The notes under the pieces are model-generated. The model searched no databases and was not told where the DNA came from. It saw only the letters and a program-made list of their open reading frames with translations. Shown in pieces: positions 43,402 to 51,924 of a stretch of 64,000 nt of DNA. The stretch spans positions 62,001 to 126,000 of the forward strand of contig NZ_JAMRXH010000020.1 in the NCBI RefSeq assembly GCF_023740735.1, given 5' to 3'. Positions within the stretch are counted from its first letter, which is position 1; every line of letters begins with the position of its first letter. This DNA is from Nocardia sp. CDC159 (GTDB taxonomy: Bacteria > Actinomycetota > Actinomycetes > Mycobacteriales > Mycobacteriaceae). The position numbers were made by a program, and so were the translations under genes.

Positions 43402-43967
43402 GGAGCCAATGCCTGCAGCAGCGAATCCTGCATCCAGGTCAGCCAGTGATAGACGTCCAGATGCGGTGCGCGCGGATCACCCGGATCCAGGTGATCAGGG
43501 GTATTGGCATCGACCCCGAGCGCGGTGCCCAGGGCCAGGCGGACATCGTTGAGCGCGGTCAGCCACGCATCGGCCTGCTCGGGGGTGAGCACGATCTTGC
43601 CGCCCTCGGCGGGCAGGGTGTCCAGCACGACCGACCCGGCCGCCACCTTGGCGTCGATGATGTCGGGCTCGTGCAGGCTGCGCAGCGCGTTGTTGAGGCC
43701 CGCGCGTTCGGCATCGGGCGAACCGGGCTCGGCCCGATGGAAGTCGGGCAACAGCCGGGCCAGCCGCGGATCGTCGGGCGGGGCGCTGTTGCCGGTACGT
43801 AGCCCGGTCAAGGCCGCCAGATCGTCCTCGGGGGCCGAACGGGCACGGTCGGTGAGCAGACCGGTGACCGCGCCCACCAACGAGCGCAAAACCTCGGCCT
43901 CACGTGCATCCATTTCCGACCGAAGCTTGAGCCCGCTCAGTGAGTTCTTCCTGCTCCACTTGCGCAC
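43398..43967 (-). CDS. DUF2017 protein (Rv1332-like)
   Basis: The product has 189 residues. The start VRKWSRKNSLSGLKLRSEMDAREAEVLRSL and the C-terminal DVYHWLTWMQDSLLQAL fit DUF2017, always found beside clpS in actinobacteria. It is soluble, helical, function unknown; a link to ClpS-dependent proteolysis is inferred from context. GTG 43967 was chosen on homology. Its stop overlaps the start of the peptidase relic. Confidence 0.82.
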   Translation of the reverse strand: MRKWSRKNSLSGLKLRSEMDAREAEVLRSLVGAVTGLLTDRARSAPEDDLAALTGLRTGNSAPPDDPRLARLLPDFHRAEPGSPDAERAGLNNALRSLHEPDIIDAKVAAGSVVLDTLPAEGGKIVLTPEQADAWLTALNDVRLALGTALGVDANTPDHLDPGDPRAPHLDVYHWLTWMQDSLLQALAP

Positions 43968-43989
43968 GGGCACTACGGTAGTCGTCGCC

Positions 43990-44283
43990 TCACTCGTCGC
44001 GCTGCATGGTGGCCCAGAGCCCGGCGGCATGCAGTCGTTGGACGTCGTGCTCCATCTTGTCGCGCGACCCGGATGACACCACCGCCTTGCCCTCGTTGTG
44101 CACCTTCAACATCAGCTCGGTTGCCTTGGCTTTGCTGTATCCGAACAGCTTCTGAAAGATGTAGGTGACGTAGTGCATCAGGTTGACCGGGTCGTCCCAG
44201 ACCACGGTTACCCAGGGACGATCTTCCGCCTCGAGGATCTCGGTGACCTCGATCGTCTCGGGGGTCGCCTGCGCCGCCGACAT
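43990..44283 (-). CDS. clpS: ATP-dependent Clp protease adaptor ClpS
   Basis: The product has 97 residues: WVTVVWDDPVNLMHYVTYIF and LMLKVHNEGKAVVSSGSRDKMEHDV, the N-degron pocket of ClpS. It delivers N-end-rule substrates to ClpC1. ATG 44283 gives the usual family length; earlier in-frame ATGs at 44334 and 44349 are possible. It is divergent from pncB. Confidence 0.93.
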   Translation of the reverse strand: MSAAQATPETIEVTEILEAEDRPWVTVVWDDPVNLMHYVTYIFQKLFGYSKAKATELMLKVHNEGKAVVSSGSRDKMEHDVQRLHAAGLWATMQRDE

Positions 44284-44471
44284 TGTCACGTGGACGCCGA
44301 CCGGACCGGCGGCGACCCGGACAGCGTCTTCCATGCACAGACCCATAACCTTCAGGGTACGACTCGACTCCGAATACACAACACCCGCCGGATGTCGTTT
44401 TGCCGGACTCGCGGCGGCGCCCCCGGCGAGCGCGGCGGACCGACACGCCGTGAGCTGTCTACAGTGGCGAC

Positions 44472-45785
44472 GTGACCACAACGGACGCCGGTGCCAGCAC
44501 CGCGCTGCTGACCGACCAATATGAACTGACCATGCTCGCGGCCGCGCTGACCGACGGTTCGGCCGAGCGGCATTGCACCTTCGAGGTATTCGCCCGGCGC
44601 TTGCCGCACGGTCGACGCTACGGGGTGGTCGCGGGCACCGGCCGCCTCCTGGATGCCTTGGCGGAGTTCCGGTTCGGTGCGGCCGAACTCGAGGTAGCGG
44701 CCGGATTCCTGGACTCCCGCACCCTGGAGTGGCTGCGGGACTACCGCTTCGGCGGCGATATCGACGGTTACCGCGAGGGCGAACTGTACTTCCCCGGTTC
44801 ACCGATCCTGTCGGTGCGCGGCAGCTTCGCCGAATGCGTCGTGCTCGAGACCCTGATTCTGTCGATCCTCAATCACGACAGCGCCATCGCCTCGGCCGCG
44901 GCGCGCATGGTCAGCGCCGCGGGCAACCGCCGCCTGATCGAGATGGGCTCGCGGCGCACCCACGAGCTGGCCGCCCCGGCCAGCGCCCGTGCCGCCTACC
45001 TGGCCGGATTCGACGCCACCTCCAATCTGGAAGCCGTGCGCCGCTATGGAATTCCGGGTGCGGGCACCAGCGCGCACGCCTTCACCCTGCTGCACAGCGG
45101 CGCCGACGGCCAGCACGAGGCGGCCGCCTTCCGCAGCCAGATCGAGGCACTCGGCGTCGGCACCACCCTGCTGGTCGACACCTTCGACATCACCCAGGGC
45201 GTCGCTACCGCGATCGAGGTGGCCGGACCCGAATTGGGCGGTGTCCGTATCGATTCCGGCGATCTGGGCGTACTGGCCCATCAGGTGCGCGAACAGCTCG
45301 ACGCGCTCGGCGCCACCCGCACCCGCATCGTCGTGTCCGGGGATCTGGACGAGTACGCCATCGCCGCGCTGCGGGCCGAACCGGTGGACGCATACGGCGT
45401 GGGCACCTCCCTGGTCACCGGGTCGGGCGCGCCGACCGCGGGCATGGTCTACAAGCTGGTCGAGGTCGACGGCCTGCCGGTCGCCAAGCGCAGCAGCCAC
45501 AAGGAATCGCGCGGTGGCACCAAACGCGCGGTGCGCCTGTCCCGCCCGACCGGCACGATCGTCGAGGAGATCGTGTACCCCGCGACCGCCGACCGCCCGC
45601 CCGCCAACGGCTTCCAATCCCGTGACCTGCTCGTACCGCTGGTCCGCAAGGGCGAGACCGTCGCGGATCTGCCCACCCTGGCCGATAGCCGCGAGCTGGT
45701 GGCCAAGGGCCTGGTGAGCCTGCCCTGGGAGGGACTCAAGCTCTCCGCGGGCGAGCCCGCGATCCCCACCACGTTCCTACAATGA
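44472..45785 (+). CDS. pncB: Nicotinate phosphoribosyltransferase
   Basis: The product has 437 residues. NAPRTase features are LLTDQYELTMLAAAL at 13-27, SRRTHE, and the phosphate-binding VRIDSGDLGVLAHQVRE plus GTSLVTGSGAPTAGMVYKL. It makes nicotinate mononucleotide from nicotinate and PRPP for NAD salvage. Its downstream neighbour pncA supplies the nicotinate, a logical pair. Start GTG 44472. It is divergent from clpS, as in M. tuberculosis. Confidence 0.95.
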   Translation: MTTTDAGASTALLTDQYELTMLAAALTDGSAERHCTFEVFARRLPHGRRYGVVAGTGRLLDALAEFRFGAAELEVAAGFLDSRTLEWLRDYRFGGDIDGYREGELYFPGSPILSVRGSFAECVVLETLILSILNHDSAIASAAARMVSAAGNRRLIEMGSRRTHELAAPASARAAYLAGFDATSNLEAVRRYGIPGAGTSAHAFTLLHSGADGQHEAAAFRSQIEALGVGTTLLVDTFDITQGVATAIEVAGPELGGVRIDSGDLGVLAHQVREQLDALGATRTRIVVSGDLDEYAIAALRAEPVDAYGVGTSLVTGSGAPTAGMVYKLVEVDGLPVAKRSSHKESRGGTKRAVRLSRPTGTIVEEIVYPATADRPPANGFQSRDLLVPLVRKGETVADLPTLADSRELVAKGLVSLPWEGLKLSAGEPAIPTTFLQ

Positions 45786-45808
45786 GTCCGAACGCGGAGG
45801 TGCGGGAT

Positions 45809-46375
45809 ATGAGCAGGGCACTGATCGTCGTCGACGTACAGAACGATTTCTGCGAGGGCGGTTCGCTGGCCGTCCAGGGCGGTGCGGCGGTGGCCGAACG
45901 CATCAGCGACTACCTGGCCGTCTCCGACTACTCCGCCATCGTCGCGACCCGCGACTACCACATCGACCCCGGGCCGCACTTCTCCGACCAGCCCGACTAC
46001 GTCGACACCTGGCCACCACACTGCCGGGCGGGCACAGCGGGCGCGGACTTCCATCCCAACCTCGACACCGCCACCATCGAGCAGGTCTTCAGCAAGGGCG
46101 CCTACACCGCGGCCTACTCGGGCTTCGAGGGCAGCACCGAGGACGGCGTACCACTCGCGGAGTGGTTGCGCGCCAAGGGCATCGATACCGTCGACATCTG
46201 CGGTATCGCCACCGACCACTGCGTGCGCGCCACCGCACTGGACGCGCGGTCGGCGGGCTTCGACGCGCGGGTCCTGCTGGGACTCACCGCGGGTGTCTCA
46301 CCCATCACCGTCGAGAAGGCCCTCGGCCAGCTGCGCGACGCGGGTGTGGAGCTCGCCGGTCAGCTGGAGTCCTGA
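45809..46375 (+). CDS. pncA: Nicotinamidase/pyrazinamidase
   Basis: The product has 188 residues. The catalytic triad Asp9, Lys96 and Cys138 and the metal ligands Asp49, His51, His57 and His71 all align with the M. tuberculosis enzyme. It deamidates nicotinamide to nicotinate and would hydrolyse pyrazinamide. GGAGG at 45796-45800 lies 8 bases before ATG 45809, preferred to the ATG at 45782 that overlaps the pncB stop. Operon with pncB. Confidence 0.94.
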   Translation: MSRALIVVDVQNDFCEGGSLAVQGGAAVAERISDYLAVSDYSAIVATRDYHIDPGPHFSDQPDYVDTWPPHCRAGTAGADFHPNLDTATIEQVFSKGAYTAAYSGFEGSTEDGVPLAEWLRAKGIDTVDICGIATDHCVRATALDARSAGFDARVLLGLTAGVSPITVEKALGQLRDAGVELAGQLES

Positions 46376-47238
46376 GCATCCTCGGCGAGGAATCCGGCCA
46401 GCGCCGCGGCGACCGCGTCGGGATGCTCCAGCTGCGGCCAGTGCCCGACGGCCGGAGGTTCGTCGAGTACGACGAACCGCGCGTGCGCAAAGCGTTCCCG
46501 CAACCGCGGCAGCTGGGTCGCACCACTGATCGGATCGGCCGGGCCCCAGACGAACAGTGTTGGCCCCGAATAACTTTCCAGCGCCCGCTGCCACCGCTCG
46601 GCATGACGATGCCGCTCGGCGTGATAGCGGTTGAGATCCCATTGAATGTGCTTGCCACCGTCGCTGGAGGTGGCCAGCCACATCTCGTGCACGACATCCT
46701 TCGGCAGCGAGCGACCCAGGATCTTGCGAATCGACATCCGGTAGGAACTCTCGGACATCAACGGGCCCAGCAACTTCCCCAACGGGGAGATCATCAGCTT
46801 CTGAATCGCCGTGGGCCGGTACAGATCGATGTAGAGCCCGCCGTTCAGCCAGGCCATGCGGGTGATCCGCGCCGGATCACGAGCCAGCAGCTCCTGGGCC
46901 ACGCTCACGCCGTAGTCGTGAGCGACCAGTGCGGTCTCCCCGATATCCAGCTGCTTCCACAACGCCTCGACCAGGTCGGCCTGTTCGGTAATCCGATACT
47001 CGTGCCCGCGCGGCTTCGCACTCGCCCCGAAGCCCAGAAAGTCGAGAACCGTTACCCGGCAACCCGATTCGGCCAGCTCCGGCAAGACCGGCGCCCAGTC
47101 GTGCGACGACGTCGGATATCCGTGCAGCAGCGTCACCGCCCGCCCGTCCGTCGGGCCGTCCTGCCGATGGAACAGCAGATGACCGCCGACTTCGACCCGC
47201 GCTCCCCCGGTGATCCACTCCGTCAGCGTCGGCTGCAT
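46360..47238 (-). CDS. Alpha/beta hydrolase, epoxide-hydrolase-like (Asp nucleophile)
   Basis: The product has 292 residues. The oxyanion segment is HGYPTSSHDW (39-48). The nucleophile elbow reads AHDYG with Asp108 in place of Ser, as in epoxide hydrolases and haloalkane dehalogenases. The His is in VGHWPQLEHPD. The Trp that follows the nucleophile in dehalogenases is Tyr here, favouring an epoxide hydrolase or an unknown hydrolase. ATG 47238 has GGGAG upstream. It overlaps the end of pncA by 16 bases. Confidence 0.85.
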   Translation of the reverse strand: MQPTLTEWITGGARVEVGGHLLFHRQDGPTDGRAVTLLHGYPTSSHDWAPVLPELAESGCRVTVLDFLGFGASAKPRGHEYRITEQADLVEALWKQLDIGETALVAHDYGVSVAQELLARDPARITRMAWLNGGLYIDLYRPTAIQKLMISPLGKLLGPLMSESSYRMSIRKILGRSLPKDVVHEMWLATSSDGGKHIQWDLNRYHAERHRHAERWQRALESYSGPTLFVWGPADPISGATQLPRLRERFAHARFVVLDEPPAVGHWPQLEHPDAVAAALAGFLAEDAQDSS

Positions 47239-47350
47239 CGTGCTCCCTCTCGCTCGTCGACTCCCGAACAACCTAGCGCAGCCCACCGACAAAAAGGTCC
47301 GGCCGCGACCGATCGGCACGGCTGTCGGAGCGGGGAGCTAATCTGCCTTG

Positions 47351-49402
47351 GTGCCCGAACTTCCGCCCGTCCCCACCCTGCTGGCGACCGCCGTCGAGGC
47401 CCTCGGCGGCAAGGCGCGCAAGGGCCAGCAGACGATGGCGGCCGCCGTCGCACATTCCATCGACACCAAGGAGCACCTGGCCGTGCAGGCCGGGACCGGC
47501 ACCGGAAAATCGCTGGCCTATCTGGTACCGAGCCTGCGGCACGCGGTGCAGACCGGCCGCACGGTCGTGGTGTCCACCGCCACCATCGCGCTGCAGCGCC
47601 AGCTGGTCGACCGCGATCTGCCGCGCCTGGCCGAGGCGCTGGCCGGACCGCTGGGCCGACGGCCCCAGTTCGCGATTCTCAAGGGCCGCAACAACTATCT
47701 GTGCCTGAACAAGATCAATAGCGTCATCCCGGACGAGTCGCCGGAGACCGAGCTGTTCGACGCCTTCGCCATCTCCCGGCTCGGCCGGGAGGTGCAGCGA
47801 CTCAACGAATGGGCCTCCGATACCGAGACCGGCGACCGCGACGAGCTGGTCCCCGGCGTCACCGATCGCGCGTGGCGGCAGGTCAGCGTCTCCTCCCGGG
47901 AATGTCTGGGCAAGACGCGCTGCCCGTTCGGCACCGACTGCTTCGCCGAGCGCGCCCGCGCCGAATCCGGTCAGGCCGATGTCGTGGTCACCAATCACGC
48001 TCTGCTGGCCATCGACGCCATCAGCGGCGTGCAGGTGCTGCCCGAACACGATGTGGTCGTCATCGACGAGGCCCACGAACTGGTCGACCGCGTCACCGGC
48101 GTGGCCACCGCGGAACTGTCCACCGCCGCGATCAGCGCCGCCGCCAAGCGCTGCGCGAAACTGGTCGACGAACAGGAGGTCGACCGCCTCGAGGGTGCGG
48201 CCGAGGCCTGGCACGAGCTGCTCGAAGACATCCCGCCCGGGCGCTGGGACGAACTGCCGGGCGGCGCGGCCGGAGTGCTCGCGCTGATCCGCGACGCGGC
48301 CTGGAATGTGCGCACCGCGCTGGCCCCGCAGGGTTCGAACACCCCGCAGGGCGATCCGGAGGCCGCCGCCGCCCGCAATATGGCGCTGGCCGCGGTGGAG
48401 GAGGTCCACGACGCGGCCGTGCGCGCGCTGACCACCTTCGAGGAGTCCGATCCGGCGGCGCGCCGCGATGTGATCTGGCTGTCGGCGGAGGATGTCCGTG
48501 GCGTCCCGCGCCGCACGGTGCACATGGCCCCGCTGTCGGTCGGCGGACTGTTGCGCAGTCGCCTGTTCGGCACGGCCACGGTGATCTTGACCTCGGCCAC
48601 GCTGCAGATCGGCGGATCCTTCGACAATTTGGCGGTCACCTGGGGCCTGCCGCCGCAGTCGGCCAATCGCGTCGATCCCGCGCTCGCCAACGGCGGTGAG
48701 GCGCCGTCGGATTCGGCCTCGATGCGCTGGAACTCCCTGGACGTGGGTTCGCCGTTCGATCACGCGAAATCCGGAATCCTCTATGTCGCAAGGCATCTGC
48801 CCACGCCGGGCCGCGACGGCCTGGCCCCGGCCTATCTGGACGAGATCGAGCGCCTGATCCGCGCCGCGGGCGGGCGCACCCTCGGCCTGTTCTCCTCCAT
48901 GCGCGCGGCCAAGGCGGCCACCGAGATTCTGCGGGAGCGGCTGGACACCCCCGTGCTGTGCCAGGGCGACGATGCCACCGGCACCCTCGTCAAGCGGTTC
49001 GCCGAGGATCCGGCGACCTCCCTGTTCGGCACGCTGTCGCTGTGGCAGGGCGTCGATGTGCCCGGACCGTCGCTGAGCCTGGTGATCCTGGACCGCATCC
49101 CCTTTCCCCGCCCGGACGATCCGCTGCTGGTCGCCCGACAGAAGGCGGTCGAATCGCGCGGCGGCAACGGATTTCTGACCGTGGCCGCCAATCACGCGGC
49201 CCTGCTGCTGGCCCAGGGCACCGGTCGACTGCTGCGCAGCGTGGACGATCGCGGCGTGGTGGCGGTTCTCGATCCACGCCTGGTGACCGCGCGCTACGGG
49301 TCGTATCTGCGCGCGTCGCTGCCACCGTATTGGGAAACGTCGGATCCGCAGGTGGTCGTCAAGGCCTTGCAACGACTTACCGCGACCCCGGTGGCAAAGT
49401 AA
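47351..49402 (+). CDS. dinG: DinG-family ATP-dependent DNA helicase
   Basis: The product has 683 residues, XPD-like SF2. Walker A AGTGTGKS at 47-54, DEAH box in VVIDEAHELVD, motif VI QGTGRLLRS. Four cysteines for the iron-sulfur cluster are in YLCLNK and RECLGKTRCPFGTDC. It unwinds DNA 5' to 3', including structured and RNA-DNA forms. Start GTG 47351. Followed by a strong terminator. Confidence 0.95.
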   Translation: MPELPPVPTLLATAVEALGGKARKGQQTMAAAVAHSIDTKEHLAVQAGTGTGKSLAYLVPSLRHAVQTGRTVVVSTATIALQRQLVDRDLPRLAEALAGPLGRRPQFAILKGRNNYLCLNKINSVIPDESPETELFDAFAISRLGREVQRLNEWASDTETGDRDELVPGVTDRAWRQVSVSSRECLGKTRCPFGTDCFAERARAESGQADVVVTNHALLAIDAISGVQVLPEHDVVVIDEAHELVDRVTGVATAELSTAAISAAAKRCAKLVDEQEVDRLEGAAEAWHELLEDIPPGRWDELPGGAAGVLALIRDAAWNVRTALAPQGSNTPQGDPEAAAARNMALAAVEEVHDAAVRALTTFEESDPAARRDVIWLSAEDVRGVPRRTVHMAPLSVGGLLRSRLFGTATVILTSATLQIGGSFDNLAVTWGLPPQSANRVDPALANGGEAPSDSASMRWNSLDVGSPFDHAKSGILYVARHLPTPGRDGLAPAYLDEIERLIRAAGGRTLGLFSSMRAAKAATEILRERLDTPVLCQGDDATGTLVKRFAEDPATSLFGTLSLWQGVDVPGPSLSLVILDRIPFPRPDDPLLVARQKAVESRGGNGFLTVAANHAALLLAQGTGRLLRSVDDRGVVAVLDPRLVTARYGSYLRASLPPYWETSDPQVVVKALQRLTATPVAK

Positions 49403-49513
49403 AAAAGATTCAATTGTGAAAACGCTCACAAGTATGGTGTTAACTTCTGGCCGGAAGTAAGTTGGAAATCGGTACTCCGGTGACCCCCAATTCCCACATC
49501 GGAAGTATCCGAG

Positions 49514-49548
49514 GTCCCCGCGCCAAGCCCTGCACGCGGCGCGGGGAC
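49514..49548. terminator. 11-bp hairpin between dinG and the DoxX gene
   Basis: GTCCCCGCGCC at 49514-49524 pairs perfectly with 49538-49548 over a 13-base loop. It lies between convergent genes. The rest of the 179-base gap is AT-rich near 49403-49450 with no feature I can name. Confidence 0.7.
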
Positions 49549-49581
49549 ACTATAAAGATCTTGCGGGCCGGGGCCTTTCGC

Positions 49582-50115
49582 CTACATCCACCATTTGAGC
49601 GCCAACGTGATGAGCGCGGCGACGACGGCCACCACCACCGCGCCACCTCCCCACGTGATGCCGCGTTGCCCCCAGGGCCGCCCGTGGTCCAGCGAGAGAC
49701 GACCCGGCCCGGCGAAGGCCAATGTGACGGCGGCGGCCGCGAACAGCAGTCCCGACTCGTACCCGGCCAGGCCGTCCTTCCAGGTCGCATTCATCGCATT
49801 GATCATGGTGCCGATGACGATGGCCGCACCCAGCGGCGTCAGCAGCCCGAGCAGCAGCAGTGCGCCACCGGTGAATTCACACAGCCCGGCGAGCGTGCCG
49901 AACACCTTGCCGGGGTTGTAGCCCATCTGATCGAACGTGGCGTTGGTCTGCTGCAGGCCCGGCCCGTTGAACCACCCGAACAGCTTCTGGCTGCCGTGCA
50001 CGAGCATCAGGCCGCCGAAGATGACCCGCAATACCAGCAGGCCGATATCGAGCGCCTGCGAGTCCGTAGCACCGGCGAGCCTGCGGGAGCTCCCGGCGGT
50101 GAGATCGGCCGTCAT
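49582..50115 (-). CDS. DoxX-family membrane protein
   Basis: The product has 177 residues and four spans. The family signature is LLVLRVIFGGLMLVHGSQKLFGWFNG. In mycobacteria a DoxX protein partners superoxide dismutase and a thiosulfate sulfurtransferase; those partners are not adjacent here. AGGAGG lies 6 bases upstream of ATG 50115. Confidence 0.9.
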   Translation of the reverse strand: MTADLTAGSSRRLAGATDSQALDIGLLVLRVIFGGLMLVHGSQKLFGWFNGPGLQQTNATFDQMGYNPGKVFGTLAGLCEFTGGALLLLGLLTPLGAAIVIGTMINAMNATWKDGLAGYESGLLFAAAAVTLAFAGPGRLSLDHGRPWGQRGITWGGGAVVVAVVAALITLALKWWM

Positions 50116-50290
50116 GGTTGTCCTCCTGTCGTTCCCAGATCAGGACACGGTGCACGGCCTCGTGTGGTTCAGGGAGGGAAGAGAAGCCGCGGCGGAATGC
50201 GGTTCGCAGATTACTCCGACCGCGTAGGAAAATCGCCGGATTCACCACCGCGCAACGCACCCGCCCACCACCCCCGAGGTGCCCGCCGGA

Positions 50291-51652
50291 TCACTCGGCC
50301 AGGAATACGAAGTAGGCCAGGAACACCACCATCAGCACCCACATCACCGGATGCACCTCGCGGATGCGCCGCTTGGCCACCATGACGATCGGGTAGAACA
50401 GCAGTCCCATCGCGATGCCGTTGGCGATGGAATAGGTCAGCGGCATCATCACGACGGTGATGAACGCGGGCACCGCGTATTCCAGTTCGGCCCAGTCGAT
50501 ATCGCCGAGGGCACGCGCCATCAGCACGCCGACGACGATCAGCGCGGGCGCGGTCACCGAGGGCGCGTCGGCCACGACGGCGAACAGCGGGAAGAAGAAC
50601 ATGGCGACCAGAAACCATCCGGCCGTCGAGACGGCCGCCAATCCGGTTCGCCCACCGGCGCTCACTCCCGCGGTCGATTCAACATACGCCGTGGTCGTGG
50701 AGGTGCCGATGATCGCGCCCGCGGTGGTGCCGATCGAATCGGCGGCCAGGGCCTGCGCCGCGCGCGGCAGCTTGCCGTCCGGTCCGAGCAGTCCCGCCTG
50801 ATTCGCGATGCCGATGAGCGTGCCGGAGGCGTCGAAGAAGTCGACGAACAGCATCGTCAGGACCACGATCGCCATCTGCCCGGTGAAGGCGTGCGGCAGG
50901 TTCACGATGGCCTGCCCGAAGGTCTGATCCAGCCCGTGCGGCATGGCGACCACCTGATTCGGCAGGTCCACCAGCCCGCTGACGATGCCCACGATCGTGG
51001 TCGCGACGATGCCGTACAGCACCGCGCCGTGCCAGCCCAGCGCCAGGAAGACCACGGTCACCACCAACCCGAACAGCGCCAGCAGCGTCGTGCCCTTGGT
51101 GAACTGGCCCAGATGGACGAAGGTGGCGTCGCTGGCGACCACCAGCCCGGCGTTCTTGAGCCCGATGAAGGCCACGAACATGCCGATGCCCGCGCCCACC
51201 GCGAGCTTCATCTGCAGCGGGATCGCGTCGATGATCTTCTCGCGAATCTTGGTGATGGCCAGTACGAAGAAGATCACGCCCGACAGGAACGTGCCCGACA
51301 GCGCCTCCTGCCACGGAATGCCCATCTCGAGCACGACCGTATAGGCGAAGAACGCGTTGAGTCCCATGCCCGGCGCCAACGCCACCGGGTAGCGCGCCCA
51401 CAGACCCATCACCAGGGTGCCGAAGACCGCCGCGATCGCCGTCGCGGTGAATACCGCCTGAGTCGGAATGCCCTTGTCGCCGAGCTGCCCGTGGTCGCCG
51501 AGTACGGCCGGATTCACCGCGAGCACGTACGACATCGCGAGGAAGGTCACAGTTCCGGCCATGAGCTCGCGCCGGTAGTTCGACCCGAGTCGGCTCACGC
51601 CGAAGTAAGCGTCGATACGACCCTGCGGTCGCGACGTGACGTCGATGCTCAT
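50291..51652 (-). CDS. NCS2-family adenine/guanine/hypoxanthine permease
   Basis: The product has 453 residues and about 13 spans of the AzgA type: RRELMAGTVTFLAMSYVLAVNP near 25, ALAPGMGLNAFFAY, FDASGTLIGIANQAG and TTTAYVESTAGVSAGGRTGL. It imports purines with protons. ATG 51652 was chosen over a GTG 15 bases upstream. No purine riboswitch pattern is recognised upstream. Confidence 0.92.
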   Translation of the reverse strand: MSIDVTSRPQGRIDAYFGVSRLGSNYRRELMAGTVTFLAMSYVLAVNPAVLGDHGQLGDKGIPTQAVFTATAIAAVFGTLVMGLWARYPVALAPGMGLNAFFAYTVVLEMGIPWQEALSGTFLSGVIFFVLAITKIREKIIDAIPLQMKLAVGAGIGMFVAFIGLKNAGLVVASDATFVHLGQFTKGTTLLALFGLVVTVVFLALGWHGAVLYGIVATTIVGIVSGLVDLPNQVVAMPHGLDQTFGQAIVNLPHAFTGQMAIVVLTMLFVDFFDASGTLIGIANQAGLLGPDGKLPRAAQALAADSIGTTAGAIIGTSTTTAYVESTAGVSAGGRTGLAAVSTAGWFLVAMFFFPLFAVVADAPSVTAPALIVVGVLMARALGDIDWAELEYAVPAFITVVMMPLTYSIANGIAMGLLFYPIVMVAKRRIREVHPVMWVLMVVFLAYFVFLAE

Positions 51653-51924
51653 CAGTGCTGTCTCCACCCTCGGCCCGAACCAGTAATGCCCAGGGCACCG
51701 TATATTGTCCGGGCGCGCGAGCCGCCATCCGGTACCGGCGAACCGGCGGCAATCCGCATCAGCGTGGCGTATCCGTTACCTAGTGTTACATGCAACCACT
51801 GGGCAAATTACAGAATTATTCACCTTCAATTTGTATGTTCTTGACCCCGGTAGTGAACACCGTTACAAATACGTAATCCGCCGAACCGAACTTTCGACCC
51901 GGCCGTAGTCAGAAGTGCAAGCCC
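51653..51924. promoter_or_regulatory. Divergent promoter region, low GC
   Basis: This 272-base gap between the permease and the acyl-CoA synthetase is markedly AT-richer from 51785 to 51870 than anything nearby, as expected for promoters. No dyad or riboswitch is clear enough to call. Confidence 0.4.

Noticed and set aside
47273..49429. 718-codon minus-strand open frame over dinG
   Set aside because: Antisense to a helicase with all motifs; no recognisable protein.
50279..51844. 521-codon plus-strand open frame over the purine permease
   Set aside because: Antisense shadow, rich in His/Gln/Asp repeats.
51653..51924. Purine riboswitch ahead of the NCS2 permease
   Set aside because: No conserved purine-aptamer core or three-way junction could be drawn.
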